From contig JAAPAO010000281.1 in assembly GCA_013115145.1 (NCBI GenBank), positions 1 through 43,686 on the forward strand: a stretch of 43,686 bases of DNA, read 5' to 3'. The notes beneath the pieces were generated by a model, which was given only the letters and a program-made list of their open reading frames with translations, was not told where the DNA came from and did no database searches. Below are positions 43,489 to 43,686 of this stretch, in pieces (positions within the stretch are counted from its first letter, which is position 1; every line of letters begins with the position of its first letter). Both the position numbers and the translations under genes were made by a program. Source of the stretch: Perkinsus chesapeaki. Taxonomy: Eukaryota > Perkinsozoa > Perkinsida > Perkinsidae.

Positions 43489-43686
43489 GCTCCACTTCAA
43501 TTCACTGCAACAGCCTAATTTTCCCTTGGCCGAGTTGCGTCGGGCGCGCGCTTTTTCCCTGTGTGAAATTTTCCGCTCAAAACGTCCGGTAGCAAATCGC
43601 AGTACTTGTACATGGTTTGCCCATTTTTGGACCAATCCACTATTGGACCAAAGAGAAAAGCGCCAGTCCCTCTCTAAAAGCTTCCC

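Noticed and set aside
1-43686. Prokaryotic features such as operons with ribosome binding sites, CRISPR arrays or rRNA
   Set aside because: Spliced genes, eukaryote-specific families and Pol III signals show nuclear eukaryotic DNA; no spaced direct-repeat array or rRNA sequence was seen.

Overview
The window is nuclear DNA of a unicellular eukaryote. Genes are split by very short GT-AG introns (most resolvable ones are 41-51 nt), spacing is tight, and one Pol III tRNA gene with canonical internal boxes is present. Gene content (phytochelatin synthase, proteinaceous RNase P, a heptatricopeptide-type RNA-binding protein), the intron size class and a duplicated family of small secreted Cys-patterned proteins suggest an alveolate protist, most like a perkinsid. 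That taxonomic call is an inference from general knowledge, not from a search.

Layout. (1) 1-10,251: a gene-poor accessory region with two paralogous secreted-protein genes (837-1265 and 9536-9964, both minus). Between them lies one compact, apparently young LTR retrotransposon (2809-9441, minus; BEL/Pao-like gag-PR, RT, RNase H-integrase in three frames). A diverged solo LTR lies just upstream of the second secreted-protein gene. (2) 10,997-23,229, minus strand: an SPT6 transcription elongation factor with a Trp-Gly-rich tail, TSR2 (an S26 chaperone in 40S biogenesis) and a mitochondrial carrier of the SLC25A39/40 glutathione type. (3) 23,538-37,880, plus strand: phytochelatin synthase, a TMEM135-like membrane protein, POP4/Rpp29, a METTL13/EEF1AKMT4-like methyltransferase, a mitochondrial alpha/beta hydrolase, an unrecognised membrane protein, tRNA 2'-phosphotransferase (TPT1) and PRORP. 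(4) 37,922 to the right edge, minus strand: a SIRT6-class sirtuin and an HPR-type (probably organellar) RNA-binding protein.

Two functional groupings stand out. First, tRNA and translation genes are concentrated between about 28.4 and 37.9 kb: POP4 (RNase P/MRP subunit), a probable eEF1A methyltransferase, TPT1 (last step of tRNA splicing) and PRORP (5' leader removal). A complete tRNA-Leu(UAG) gene lies antisense inside an unusually long PRORP intron. Second, phytochelatin synthase, which uses glutathione, is divergently transcribed from a carrier of the type that imports glutathione into mitochondria. Their 308-bp shared intergenic region contains a 140-bp foldback repeat.

Most gene assignments were made by translating spliced exons by hand and recognising family motifs. 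Exon boundaries given as exact preserve reading frame and GT-AG. The ends of SPT6, TMEM135, the hydrolase, the membrane protein and the HPR gene are less certain.
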